Assembly (NCBI GenBank): GCA_934597125.1
Contig: CAKTQM010000005.1
Coordinates: 1-60,434 of the forward strand
Length of the DNA stretch: 60,434 nt
Source of the DNA: an uncultured Oscillospiraceae bacterium
Lineage (GTDB): Bacteria > Bacillota > Clostridia > Oscillospirales > Oscillospiraceae
Direction: 5' to 3'
Within the stretch, counting starts at the first letter, position 1. The number at the start of each line of letters is the position of its first letter. The translations under genes and the position numbers were made by a program. Under the pieces are notes generated by a model. The model was given only the letters and a program-made list of their open reading frames with translations, searched no databases and had not been told where the DNA came from. This document shows, in pieces, positions 41,227-48,780 of this stretch.

Positions 41227-42267
41227 ATGGATCAGAAGGATAAGATCATTTTGCAGCAGCTGGATGTGATCCGCTCGATGACGGAGAACGGCATAAAGCG
41301 GATGAACAGCGATTTCTGGGGCGCGCCTGCCGCGCCGAAGGTTCCGGCGGCACCCAGGCCCGCCGCCCCCGCGGACGGCGGGGAGAAGGCGGCGGCCGCC
41401 ACGGGTCAGAAGGAGCCGGAGGTGAAGGAGGAGCTGCCGCCGCCGGAGAAGCTGGAGGATCTGCTGGCGGAGTTGGACAGCTATATCGGACTGGACGTGG
41501 TGAAGGATGAGGTGCGCAGCCTCATCAACATGGTGCAGGTCTATAAGCTGCGGCGGGAGCACGATCTGCCCACCACGGATATGTCGCTGCACATGGTGTT
41601 TACCGGCAATCCGGGCACCGGCAAGACCATGATGGCCCGCATGATGGCGCGGATCTACCGCTCTCTCGGGATCCTGAGCAAGGGACAGCTGGTGGAGGTG
41701 GATCGCAGCGGTCTGGTGGCGGGCTATGTGGGCCAGACGGCCATCAAGACGCAGAAGGCCATTGAAAAGGCCATGGGCGGCGTGCTGTTCATCGACGAGG
41801 CCTATGCGCTGAACGGAAGGTCGGAGAACGACTTCGGGCAGGAGGCCATTGACACGGTGCTGAAAGCCATGGAGGATCATCGGGATGATCTGGTGGTGAT
41901 CGTGGCGGGGTATACCGACCTGATGGAGAAGTTTATCCACTCCAACCCGGGGCTGGAGAGCCGGTTCAACCGCTTTTTGCTGTTTCCGGATTACACCACC
42001 GACGAGATGATGGCCATTTTCAAGATGCGCTGCGGCAAGGGCTATGTGCTGACGGAGGAGGCGGAACCGCTGGTGCGGGACTATATCGCCGAGGAGAGCG
42101 CCGCCGGAGACAGCTTCGGCAACGCCCGCGGCGTGCGGAATATCTTTGAGCATATTCTGGTGGCGCAGAACAACCGTCTGGCCAAGATGCAGAACGTTAC
42201 CCGCGACGATCTGATGGCGCTGACGGCGGAGGATGTGCTGCACGCACGGGGAAAGATGGAGGAATAA
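41227..42267 (+). CDS. CbxX/SpoVK-type AAA ATPase
   Basis: 346 aa. The first 70 residues are a charged helix plus an Ala/Pro-rich linker. The AAA domain follows: Walker A GNPGTGKT (127-134), pore-like GYVGQT (167-172), Walker B VLFIDE (186-191) and a sensor near VIVAGYTDLM; the C-terminal lid has GNARGVRNIFE. Relatives include rubisco activase CbxX and SpoVK, and many uncharacterised clostridial proteins; a specific target is not apparent. It ends the rpe-to-AAA gene set with a terminator. Confidence 0.9.
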   Translation: MDQKDKIILQQLDVIRSMTENGIKRMNSDFWGAPAAPKVPAAPRPAAPADGGEKAAAATGQKEPEVKEELPPPEKLEDLLAELDSYIGLDVVKDEVRSLINMVQVYKLRREHDLPTTDMSLHMVFTGNPGTGKTMMARMMARIYRSLGILSKGQLVEVDRSGLVAGYVGQTAIKTQKAIEKAMGGVLFIDEAYALNGRSENDFGQEAIDTVLKAMEDHRDDLVVIVAGYTDLMEKFIHSNPGLESRFNRFLLFPDYTTDEMMAIFKMRCGKGYVLTEEAEPLVRDYIAEESAAGDSFGNARGVRNIFEHILVAQNNRLAKMQNVTRDDLMALTAEDVLHARGKMEE

Positions 42268-42268
42268 C

Positions 42269-42302
42269 AGGAAAAGCACGCCGTAAGGCGTGCTTTTTTG
42301 CG
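42269..42302 (+). terminator. Terminator of the rpe-AAA operon
   Basis: AAAAGCACGCC and GGCGTGCTTTT with T6; also functional for leftward folA. Confidence 0.92.
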
Positions 42303-42313
42303 GTGTCTTGTCG

Positions 42314-42886
42314 TTACAGGATCCCTGTCAGGGCGGAGAAATCCGGCTCCGGTGCGAAGGGGAGCGGCTCACCGCGATCGGGGAGGAGGTCGGCCAGGTC
42401 GTCCTGCTGTTGGACGGGGATGTAGTCCACGAACTGGTAGCGCAGGCCGTTTTCCCCGAAGAGTTCGCTTTCGTTTTCCACTTGCCAGTGGGGGTCAGCG
42501 TCCAGATCGGGGAAGAAGGCGTCGGCCTCGGCATCGGCGAAAATTTTGGTGAGATACACCCGCTCGCACAGGGGGAGAAAGAGGCGGTATACGCTCTCGC
42601 CGCCGATGACGGCGGCGTCCTCGCCGGCGGTGAACACCGCCTGAACGGGGGTGTGGGTGATCTCCGCGCCGGGGGCGGTGAAAGCGGGATCGGCGGTCAG
42701 CACGACGTTGCGGCGGCGGGGGAGGCCCTTGCCGCCGGGGAGGCTTTGCAGGGTCTTGCGGCCCATGAGGACGGTTTTGCCCTCTGTCAGGGTGCGAAAG
42801 CGCTTCATATCGGCGGAGATGTGGAACAGCAGGCGGTTATCCCTGCCGATGCCCCAATTTTGGGAGACGGCGGCGATGGCGAACAT
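42314..42886 (-). CDS. folA: Dihydrofolate reductase
   Basis: 190 aa, somewhat longer than the usual ~160 because of a C-terminal extension (LADLLPDRGEPLPFAPEPDFSALTGIL region). N-terminal IAAVSQNWGIGRDNRLLFHI (4-23) and the catalytic acid D26 in ISADMKRFR, then VLMGRKT, with VIGGESVY for NADPH. It regenerates tetrahydrofolate oxidised by thymidylate synthase, whose gene is 20 bp upstream on the same strand, so thyA-folA form an operon. Confidence 0.96.
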   Translation of the reverse strand: MFAIAAVSQNWGIGRDNRLLFHISADMKRFRTLTEGKTVLMGRKTLQSLPGGKGLPRRRNVVLTADPAFTAPGAEITHTPVQAVFTAGEDAAVIGGESVYRLFLPLCERVYLTKIFADAEADAFFPDLDADPHWQVENESELFGENGLRYQFVDYIPVQQQDDLADLLPDRGEPLPFAPEPDFSALTGIL

Positions 42887-42906
42887 AGGCGGCTCTCCTT
42901 TGCAGC

Positions 42907-43737
42907 TCAGATGGCGACGGGGATCTCGTCGGTGAAGGGGCAGGGGTGGTAGCCCTCCAGAGAGAAGCTGTCGCGGGTGAATTGATAGAAGTCGGTGACG
43001 GAGGTGTCCATCACGAAGGTAGGGGCGGGCCGGGGCTCCTGCGTCAGCAGCTTTTCGATGACGGGGACGTGACGATCATAGATATGGGCGTCGGCAATGA
43101 CGTGTACCAGCTCGCCGGCTTTCAGGCCGGAGACCTGGGCCATCATGTGGACAAGGACACTATACTGCACCACGTTCCAGTTATTGGCGGCCAGCATGTC
43201 CTGGCTGCGCTGGTTCAGGATGGCGTTGAGGGTATTGCCGGAGACGTTGAAGGTCATGGAATAGGCGCAGGGATAGAGAGCCATTTCGTGCAGATCCTGA
43301 AAATTATAGAGGTTGGTGAGAATGCGGCGGCTGGCGGGGTTGTGTTTCAGGTCATACAGCACACGATCCACCTGATCCATCTCCCCTTCGGGGTACTGGT
43401 GCTTGATGGCGAGCTGATAGCCGTAGGCCTTGCCGATGGAGCCGGTCTCGTCGGCCCAGCTGTCCCAGATGTTGCCCCGCAGGTCGTGGATGTTGTTGGA
43501 CTTCTGCTGCCAGATCCAGAGGAGCTCGTCGATGCAGGTTTTGAAGTAGGTGCGGCGCAGGGTCAGGATGGGGAATTCTTTTTGCAGGTCGTAGCGGTTG
43601 ACGATGCCGAATTTTTTCACGGTGTGGGCAGGCGCGCCGTCGGCCCAGTGGGGGCGTACCTTCTGGTCGGTGTCCCACACGCCGTGGGCCAAAATGTCGC
43701 GGCAGTTCTGTTGGAATACCTGGTCAGCGTAGCTCAT
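42907..43737 (-). CDS. thyA: Thymidylate synthase ThyA
   Basis: 276 aa. The catalytic cysteine is C157 in LYPCAYSMTF; most ThyA have LPPCHxxxQF, so here an Ala follows where His is usual. QRSQDMLAANNWNV (176-189) and HVIADAHIYDRH are otherwise as expected. It converts dUMP to dTMP with methylene-tetrahydrofolate. It is first in a thyA-folA operon. I recall this variant from a clostridial subgroup, so it is probably active. RBS AGGAGGAG; the promoter overlaps an upstream terminator hairpin. Confidence 0.95.
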   Translation of the reverse strand: MSYADQVFQQNCRDILAHGVWDTDQKVRPHWADGAPAHTVKKFGIVNRYDLQKEFPILTLRRTYFKTCIDELLWIWQQKSNNIHDLRGNIWDSWADETGSIGKAYGYQLAIKHQYPEGEMDQVDRVLYDLKHNPASRRILTNLYNFQDLHEMALYPCAYSMTFNVSGNTLNAILNQRSQDMLAANNWNVVQYSVLVHMMAQVSGLKAGELVHVIADAHIYDRHVPVIEKLLTQEPRPAPTFVMDTSVTDFYQFTRDSFSLEGYHPCPFTDEIPVAI

Positions 43738-43767
43738 GGGGGCTCCTCCTGTGGTATAATTTGTATC

Positions 43768-43796
43768 ATTGTAGCAAAAAAGAAGGACGCTGGCAA
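43768..43796 (-). promoter_or_regulatory. Promoter of thyA-folA, -35 in a terminator loop
   Basis: Minus strand: TTGCCA (43791-43796) and TACAAT (43768-43773), 17 bp apart. The -35 lies in the loop of the terminator hairpin at 43775-43809. Confidence 0.6.
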
Positions 43797-43809
43797 GAGC
43801 GTCCTTCTT
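43775..43809 (-). terminator. Terminator upstream of thyA
   Basis: AAGAAGGACGCT and AGCGTCCTTCTT form the stem; on the minus strand six T residues follow. It would end leftward transcripts from the 137-aa gene after they cross repeat copy 6. Confidence 0.85.
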
Positions 43810-43829
43810 ATGGCTGAGCGTATTTAATC

Positions 43830-44114
43830 AAAGCCTCTCCTGCGTAAGGGGAGGTGTCGGCTACGGCAGCATAGCTGCCGAGATCGCGGCTAAAAACATG
43901 CCACCGGCATGCTTTCTTCACGCCGCGACGGAGGGGTTGTCACAAGATGGCGCGGGGAAAGTGAAGATGGATGCTACGGCGGCATAGCCGCCGAGATCGG
44001 CACTAAAAACATGCCACCGGCATGTTTTTTTAACGCGCCGACGGCGTAGCCGCCGCGACAATCCCCCGGTCTCGCTTGCGCCCGGCAGTCCCCTTTACAC
44101 AAGGGAGCCTTTTG
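43830..44114. repeat. Repeat family A, copy 6 (largest, two internal modules)
   Basis: Fills most of the 409-bp gap between thyA and the 137-aa gene; the rest is the thyA promoter/terminator. Ends AAAGCCTCTCCTGCGTAAGG and CCTTTACACAAGGGAGCCTTTT are complementary. Inside, one module (ATAGC(T/C)GCCGAGATCG, CTAAAAACATGCCACCGG, then CATG(C/T)TTT) occurs twice, at about 43862-43933 and 43974-44049. It also occurs in copy 2. No gene is seen. Confidence 0.85.
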
Positions 44115-44146
44115 GCGAAAACCCCGTCAGAATGGTTGCTGCGATT

Positions 44147-44560
44147 TTATTCGTCCAGATCCACGGTGATATGGTCGGTGCCGTGTTCTTCGAATTCTCC
44201 TAAGTACGTTTCCATGCGTTCCATGATCTCGTCATAGTTTTCCGGGGTGATGGGGGGATCGTCCATGTCCCGCAGGGCCAGCTCCTGGGCCAGAATTTCA
44301 AAGAAGGTGGTGTCCTCATAGGCCATGATGGCCTCGTGGATGCCGCCCTCGGCAAAGGCGCGGCTGGGGATCAGCTCGCCGTGGTACAGCTCTGTCAGGG
44401 AGGCCATGCCCTGACCCAGACAATGGGAGAACACGAGACTTTCCACCTGATCGTACTCGCGGATGCGGTCGTCGCCGCGGGTGGAATTCAGCACCCAGTT
44501 GCCGATGTATACCAGATCCAGCAGACGCCGGAACTGCTTTTGCGTCAGTTTCAGTTCCAT
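44147..44560 (-). CDS. Conserved hypothetical protein, 137 aa
   Basis: From ATG 44560 (AGGAGGTG nine bases upstream). It is an acidic soluble protein beginning MELKLTQKQFRRLLDLVYIG, predicted mostly helical, with no membrane segment, signal or known motif. The C-terminal third is strongly negative (EEHGTDHITVDLDE). It has an extended -10 promoter (TGCTATAAT, 44602-44610 on the minus strand) diverging from murI. I do not recognise the family; the strong RBS and good codon use argue that it is real. Confidence 0.75.
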   Translation of the reverse strand: MELKLTQKQFRRLLDLVYIGNWVLNSTRGDDRIREYDQVESLVFSHCLGQGMASLTELYHGELIPSRAFAEGGIHEAIMAYEDTTFFEILAQELALRDMDDPPITPENYDEIMERMETYLGEFEEHGTDHITVDLDE

Positions 44561-44664
44561 AAAAAGCCACCTCCTGTGGGGCAAGGATGTTCCGATAAGC
44601 TATTATAGCACGGCTGTCAATGGGGATGCTATAGAAAAAATAGGCATGCGGGGCAATTTTTTGC

Positions 44665-44693
44665 TTGTGAACGACGGCGCGGCATAGTATAAT
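44665..44693 (+). promoter_or_regulatory. Promoter of murI-argS
   Basis: TTGTGA (44665-44670) and TATAAT (44688-44693), 17 bp apart, 35 bp before the murI ATG. Confidence 0.65.
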
Positions 44694-44727
44694 ATTATAT
44701 TGACTTTTGCAGGCAAGGAGTGGGTGT

Positions 44728-45537
44728 ATGGACGAACGGCCCATCGGAGTATTTGACTCCGGACTTGGCGGGCTGACTGCCGTGCGGGAGATCCGCAGCA
44801 TATTGCCCTTCGAGAACATTATATACTTCGGAGACACGTCCCGTGTCCCCTATGGCGGAAGATCGCCGGAGATATTGCTGAAATATGCCAAGCAGGATGT
44901 GCGCTTTCTGCGGAGCTTTGACATCAAGGCACTGCTGGTGGCCTGCGGCACGGTGTCCAGCAACGTGCTGCCGCTGCTGCGGGAGGAGAGCGAGGTGCCG
45001 ATCCTGGGCGTGGTGGAGCCGGCCTGCCGCCGTGCGGTGGCGGCCACCCGCAACAGGCGGGTGGGGCTGATCGCCACAGCCGCGTCAGTGCGTTCCGGCG
45101 CGTATGAACGCACCATCGCCGCCATGGACGGGGCGGTGACCGTTCTTGCCAAGGCGTGCCCCCTGTTTGTGCCGCTGGTGGAAAACGGACGCTACCGCAG
45201 GGGCGACAGCGTCATCGAGACGGTGGCACGGGAGTATCTGACGCCGTTGAAGGAGGCGGGGATCGACACCCTGATCATGGGCTGTACCCACTATCCGCTG
45301 CTGGAAGAGGTGGTGGGTGAGATCATGGGCCCCGATGTGACGCTGGTGGATTCCGGGGCACAGGCGGCGCGGCAGCTGAAGGAATCTTTGGCAGAGCACG
45401 GTATGCTGTGCGGAGAACGGCAGGGAAAGATCGCCATGTATGCCAGCGATATCACCGGCGATTTCGGCGCGCTGGCGCCGCAGTTTTTACGGGAACCGGT
45501 ACCCAGGGTGCTGGAAGTGGATATTGACAAATACTAA
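44728..45537 (+). CDS. murI: Glutamate racemase
   Basis: 269 aa from ATG 44728. The two catalytic cysteines are C73 (VACGTVSS) and C186 (GCTHYPL), with D10 in VFDSGLGG. The usual Asn of the first motif (CNT) is Gly here, a variation I associate with clostridial enzymes, but not verified. It makes D-glutamate for peptidoglycan. argS follows 12 bp downstream; the two are probably co-transcribed. RBS AAGGAG. Confidence 0.95.
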   Translation: MDERPIGVFDSGLGGLTAVREIRSILPFENIIYFGDTSRVPYGGRSPEILLKYAKQDVRFLRSFDIKALLVACGTVSSNVLPLLREESEVPILGVVEPACRRAVAATRNRRVGLIATAASVRSGAYERTIAAMDGAVTVLAKACPLFVPLVENGRYRRGDSVIETVAREYLTPLKEAGIDTLIMGCTHYPLLEEVVGEIMGPDVTLVDSGAQAARQLKESLAEHGMLCGERQGKIAMYASDITGDFGALAPQFLREPVPRVLEVDIDKY

Positions 45538-45549
45538 GGAGAGAACGAT

Positions 45550-47292
45550 ATGAATATGATCCAAAAGGCCAAGGAGCAGGTGCAGGAGCTGACAAAGCAG
45601 GCGTATGCCGCCGCGGTGAAGGAGGGCCTTCTGCCGGAGGGCGTGACCATCGAGCCGTCGGTGGAGATCCCCAAGGATGTGTCCAACGGCGACTACACCA
45701 CCACCTTCTGTCTGGCGGCGGCCAAGGCCATGAAGATGAACCCCCGCCAGATGGCGGCGATCCTGAAGGAGCGCATGGCGCTGGAGGGCAGCTATTTCAC
45801 CACGGTGGAGATCGCGGGCCCGGGCTTTATGAACTTCCGGCTGGGGGATAAGTGGTTCGGCGACACCGTGGCGGCCATCGAGGCGGCGGGAGCGGACTAT
45901 GGATGCAGCGACATGCTGAAAGGCCGCAGGATCATGGTGGAGTTCGTCTCCGCCAACCCCACGGGGCCCATGCACATGGGCAACGCCCGGGGCGGCGTGC
46001 TGGGCGACACGCTGGCAAGCGTACTGCAGAAGTCCGGCGCGGACGTGTGGCGTGAGTTCTACGTCAACGACGCGGGCAACCAGATCGAAAAGTTTGCCAA
46101 AAGTCTGGAGGCACGCTACTTCCAGATCATCAAGGGCGAGGACGCGGTGGAGTTTCCGGAGGACGGCTATCACGGCGACGACATCCGTGAGCTGGCTCAG
46201 GCCTTCTATGAGCAGGAGGGCGAGAAGTATCTGGACTGCGACGAGAAGACCCGCCACGACGCGCTGGCCCGCTTCGGCCTTGACCGGAACATCCCCAAGA
46301 TGAAGCGGGATCTGGAGCGCTACGGCATTCGGTATGACGAGTGGTTCTTTGAGTCTTCTCTCCACGAGAGCGGCTATGTGGCGGACACGGTGGCGGCGCT
46401 GACGGCGGAGGGCTATACCTATGAGAAGGATGGCGCACTGTGGCTGAAGACCGCCGAAATTCTGGCGAAGAATCTCCGCGCGGCGGGCAAGTCCGACGCG
46501 GACATTGAGAAGCTGGCGCTGAAGGATGACGTGCTGCGTAGGGCCAACGGATTTTACACCTATTTTGCCGCGGATATCGCGTATCACCGGAATAAATTCG
46601 CCGTGCGGGGCTTTGACAAGGTCATCAACATCTGGGGCGCCGACCATCACGGCCATGTGGCCCGCCTGAAGGGCGCCATGGACGCGCTGGGGCTGGACGG
46701 TGAGCACCGGCTGGACATCGTGCTGATGCAGCTGGTGAAGCTGGTGCGGGACGGCGAGGTGGTGCGGATGTCCAAGCGCACCGGCAAGGCCATCAGCCTG
46801 ACGGATCTGCTGGATGAGATCCCGGTGGACGCCTGCCGCTATTTCTTCAACGCCAAGCCGGAGACGCAGATGGAATTCGATCTGGGTCTGGCGGTGCGGG
46901 AGGACAGCGAGAATCCGGTGTACTACGTTCAGTACGCCCACGCCCGCATTTGCACGCTGCTGAAGGCGCTGGCGGCGGAGGGCTATCAGGTGAAGGATGC
47001 CGCCGGTGTGGATTTCACCGTGCTGGGCGCGGCGGAGGAGAAGGCGCTGATCAAGCAGCTGGCCCAGTATCCGGTGGTGGTGCAGCTGGCGGCGCGGGAT
47101 TACGACCCCAGCTTTATCAACCGGTATCTGACGGAGCTGGCGGCGGCCTTCCACAAGTTCTACAACGCCTGCCGTATCAAGGGCGAGGCGGAGAATGTGC
47201 TGCTGGCGCGTTTGAAGCTGGCGGACACCGCCCGGGCCGTGCTGAAAAACGGCATGACGCTGATCGGGTGCTCCGCGCCGGAGAAGATGTGA
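45550..47292 (+). CDS. argS: Arginyl-tRNA synthetase
   Basis: 580 aa class I synthetase. The N-terminal Add1 domain (tRNA D-loop binding) precedes SANPTGPMHMGNARGG (134-149, the HIGH motif as HMGN). MSKRTGK (407-413) is the KMSKS-like loop, and the DALR anticodon-binding domain is C-terminal, with HARICTLLKA. It charges tRNA-Arg and has no editing domain. RBS GGAGAG. It ends without a clear terminator; family B repeats follow. Confidence 0.98.
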   Translation: MNMIQKAKEQVQELTKQAYAAAVKEGLLPEGVTIEPSVEIPKDVSNGDYTTTFCLAAAKAMKMNPRQMAAILKERMALEGSYFTTVEIAGPGFMNFRLGDKWFGDTVAAIEAAGADYGCSDMLKGRRIMVEFVSANPTGPMHMGNARGGVLGDTLASVLQKSGADVWREFYVNDAGNQIEKFAKSLEARYFQIIKGEDAVEFPEDGYHGDDIRELAQAFYEQEGEKYLDCDEKTRHDALARFGLDRNIPKMKRDLERYGIRYDEWFFESSLHESGYVADTVAALTAEGYTYEKDGALWLKTAEILAKNLRAAGKSDADIEKLALKDDVLRRANGFYTYFAADIAYHRNKFAVRGFDKVINIWGADHHGHVARLKGAMDALGLDGEHRLDIVLMQLVKLVRDGEVVRMSKRTGKAISLTDLLDEIPVDACRYFFNAKPETQMEFDLGLAVREDSENPVYYVQYAHARICTLLKALAAEGYQVKDAAGVDFTVLGAAEEKALIKQLAQYPVVVQLAARDYDPSFINRYLTELAAAFHKFYNACRIKGEAENVLLARLKLADTARAVLKNGMTLIGCSAPEKM

Positions 47293-47321
47293 GCGTATCC
47301 GGCGTGAAATCTTAAAACGGC

Positions 47322-47352
47322 TGTAGGGGCGGACGACTTTGTCCGCCCCTTG
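47322..47352. repeat. Repeat family B, copy 3
   Basis: GTAGGGGCGGAC then GTCCGCCCC with ACTTT between: a clean family B hairpin, 30 bp past argS. It may partly act as a terminator but has no T-run. Confidence 0.75.
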
Positions 47353-47444
47353 CAGGTATTATGCCGCGCTGCGAAGTGCTGTCGGTAGTTAGTGCGCAGG
47401 GCGGGATGCCGACATCCTACCGCAAGTTACTTGCAGATGGTCGA

Positions 47445-47474
47445 CAGGGCGGACAGAGTTGTCCGCCCCTACAC
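47445..47474. repeat. Repeat family B, copy 4
   Basis: CAGGGCGGACAGAGTTGTCC, then GCCCCTACA, inverted relative to copy 3. Between copies 3 and 4 (47353-47444) nothing recognised is seen except short inverted repeats such as ACTTGC/GCAAGT. Confidence 0.75.
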
Positions 47475-47510
47475 ACGGGTACTGCATGACTGCGAAACAT
47501 AAAATATTTT

Positions 47511-47529
47511 ACGATAAACGTTAAAAATT
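47511..47529 (+). promoter_or_regulatory. Operator 1 of the membrane-protein/HTH operon
   Basis: ACGATAAACGTTAAAAATT, just upstream of the -35. Extended by one or two bases it shows the AACG-N5-CGTT dyad. It is identical to operator 2 at 47568. Confidence 0.65.
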
Positions 47530-47531
47530 GC

Positions 47532-47560
47532 TTGACAAGGGAAAGCGGTTCTGGTATCGT
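47532..47560 (+). promoter_or_regulatory. Promoter of the membrane-protein/HTH operon
   Basis: TTGACA (47532-47537) and TATCGT (47555-47560), 17 bp apart, flanked on both sides by the 19-bp operators. Confidence 0.75.
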
Positions 47561-47567
47561 ATAGATA

Positions 47568-47586
47568 ACGATAAACGTTAAAAATT
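47568..47586 (+). promoter_or_regulatory. Operator 2 of the membrane-protein/HTH operon
   Basis: Exact copy of operator 1, starting 57 bp later, over the expected transcription start. Occupancy would block or loop the promoter. Confidence 0.65.
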
Positions 47587-47610
47587 TTATGTTTTATGCA
47601 GGAGGTGCCT

Positions 47611-48309
47611 ATGAACGCCGCTATGTTGAAGAAGGTGCATCAGCTGGGTGAGGCGAGAAGAGTCGTTTTGACGATACTGTTGGTGGTGAATATTCTGGCG
47701 ACAGCAGCTGCCGGGCTGGCGGCTGCGGCGCTGGGAGGCGTTTCGCGGGAGACGGTTTCGGTGAGTGTGAGCAGTCAGGCGACGTATCAGGGCCGCGGCA
47801 AATTCATGCAGAGCATGTGGCAGATGCTGACGGGGAGCCGGGCCGCGGAGGAACGGCAGGATCAGACGGCGGTTACACTGTTTGGCAGCCTCTACACCTC
47901 GGCATCCATGCATACGCAGGGCGAACAGATGGTGATTGAGACGGTTTCCGCCCCCAACACGTATACCTGCGCCGACGCGGCGCGGCTGCTGGTGTTTGCC
48001 GCGCTGGCCTCGGCGGCTTCGGTGGCGGCACTGTGGCTGCTGCGGAAGCTGTTCAAGGCCATTGAGGGCTGCGAGTCGGTATTCTGTGAGGATTTGGTGA
48101 AAAGGATGAAGGCTTTCGGCTGGTCGCTGCTGCCGCTGGCGGTGCTGGCGTCGGTGAGCGAGACGGTCACGCGGCAGTTTATGGCCGCTGGACATACGGG
48201 CGTTTATGTCCAATGGGGGCTGCTGATTGCTTTCGCGGTGACGATGTGCCTGACGGCGGTGTTCCGCTACGGCGTGCAGCTGCAGCGGGAATCGGACGAG
48301 ACGTTGTAA
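47611..48309 (+). CDS. Four-helix membrane protein of an autoregulated HTH operon
   Basis: 232 aa from ATG 47611 (AGGAGGTG upstream). Hydrophobic helices at about 21-43, 128-150, 172-190 and 201-218, with an extracytoplasmic region of about 80 residues between the first two (QATYQGRGKFMQS...). No firm family; layout and partner recall DUF2975/YoaS-type proteins paired with a YozG-like Xre regulator. Its own small HTH gene follows nine bases downstream. It may sense something at the envelope, but nothing in the sequence shows what. Confidence 0.75.
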   Translation: MNAAMLKKVHQLGEARRVVLTILLVVNILATAAAGLAAAALGGVSRETVSVSVSSQATYQGRGKFMQSMWQMLTGSRAAEERQDQTAVTLFGSLYTSASMHTQGEQMVIETVSAPNTYTCADAARLLVFAALASAASVAALWLLRKLFKAIEGCESVFCEDLVKRMKAFGWSLLPLAVLASVSETVTRQFMAAGHTGVYVQWGLLIAFAVTMCLTAVFRYGVQLQRESDETL

Positions 48310-48318
48310 GGAGACAAA

Positions 48319-48537
48319 ATGGGACACATTGTTTTGCGGCTGGACAGGGTAATGGCGGATCGGAAGATGAGCCTGAATGAACTGTCGGAAAAAGTAGGGG
48401 TGGCTAACGTGAACCTGTCCAAGATGAAAAACGGGCGCATCAGCGCCATCCGCTTTTCGACGCTGGCGGCCATCTGCCAGGCGCTGCACTGTCAGCCGGG
48501 AGATATTCTGGAGTACGCGCCGGAAGAGGAAGAATAA
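48319..48537 (+). CDS. YozG-like Xre/HTH regulator, 72 aa
   Basis: A single helix-turn-helix of the Cro/CI (HTH_26) type: MSLNELSEKVGVANVNLSKMKNGR then ISAIRFSTLAAICQALHCQPGDIL, ending in an acidic tail. It almost certainly binds DNA as a dimer. The two identical 19-bp sites around the upstream promoter are the obvious targets, making autoregulation likely. RBS AAGGAGAC. Terminator at 48539. Confidence 0.88.
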   Translation: MGHIVLRLDRVMADRKMSLNELSEKVGVANVNLSKMKNGRISAIRFSTLAAICQALHCQPGDILEYAPEEEE

Positions 48538-48538
48538 G

Positions 48539-48575
48539 CAAAAAAGACACGGCGGGAGGCCGTGTCTTTTTGCTG
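48539..48575 (+). terminator. Terminator of the membrane-protein/HTH operon
   Basis: AAAAAGACACGGC and GCCGTGTCTTTTT around GGGAG. Confidence 0.92.
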
Positions 48576-48618
48576 ATCCCGACGGGTGGTTGGGAGGGGT
48601 TTTTCGTGGGAATTTTGC

Positions 48619-48646
48619 TTGACAACAGGCGGGGCTCTGGTATAAT
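48619..48646 (+). promoter_or_regulatory. Promoter of the export operon
   Basis: TTGACA (48619-48624) and TATAAT (48641-48646), 16 bp apart. Just downstream GTACC...TAATAC (48652-48670) is an imperfect dyad of the kind bound by GntR/YtrA regulators; no such regulator is in the window. Confidence 0.75.
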
Positions 48647-48780
48647 TAAGTGTACCAATTGTGTTAATACAGTTGTGAAAAATTTGTGGAAGAAATGGGA
48701 ACATTTTCGGGCGCGGGAACGTCTATACATATATGGATCAATAGCGCTCATCAGAAAAACATCAAACAAGGAGAAACAGG

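Noticed and set aside
44981..45000. Frameshift or damage in murI because of the unusual ACGT motif
   Set aside because: The frame is intact, both catalytic cysteines and all other motifs are present; it is a natural variant.
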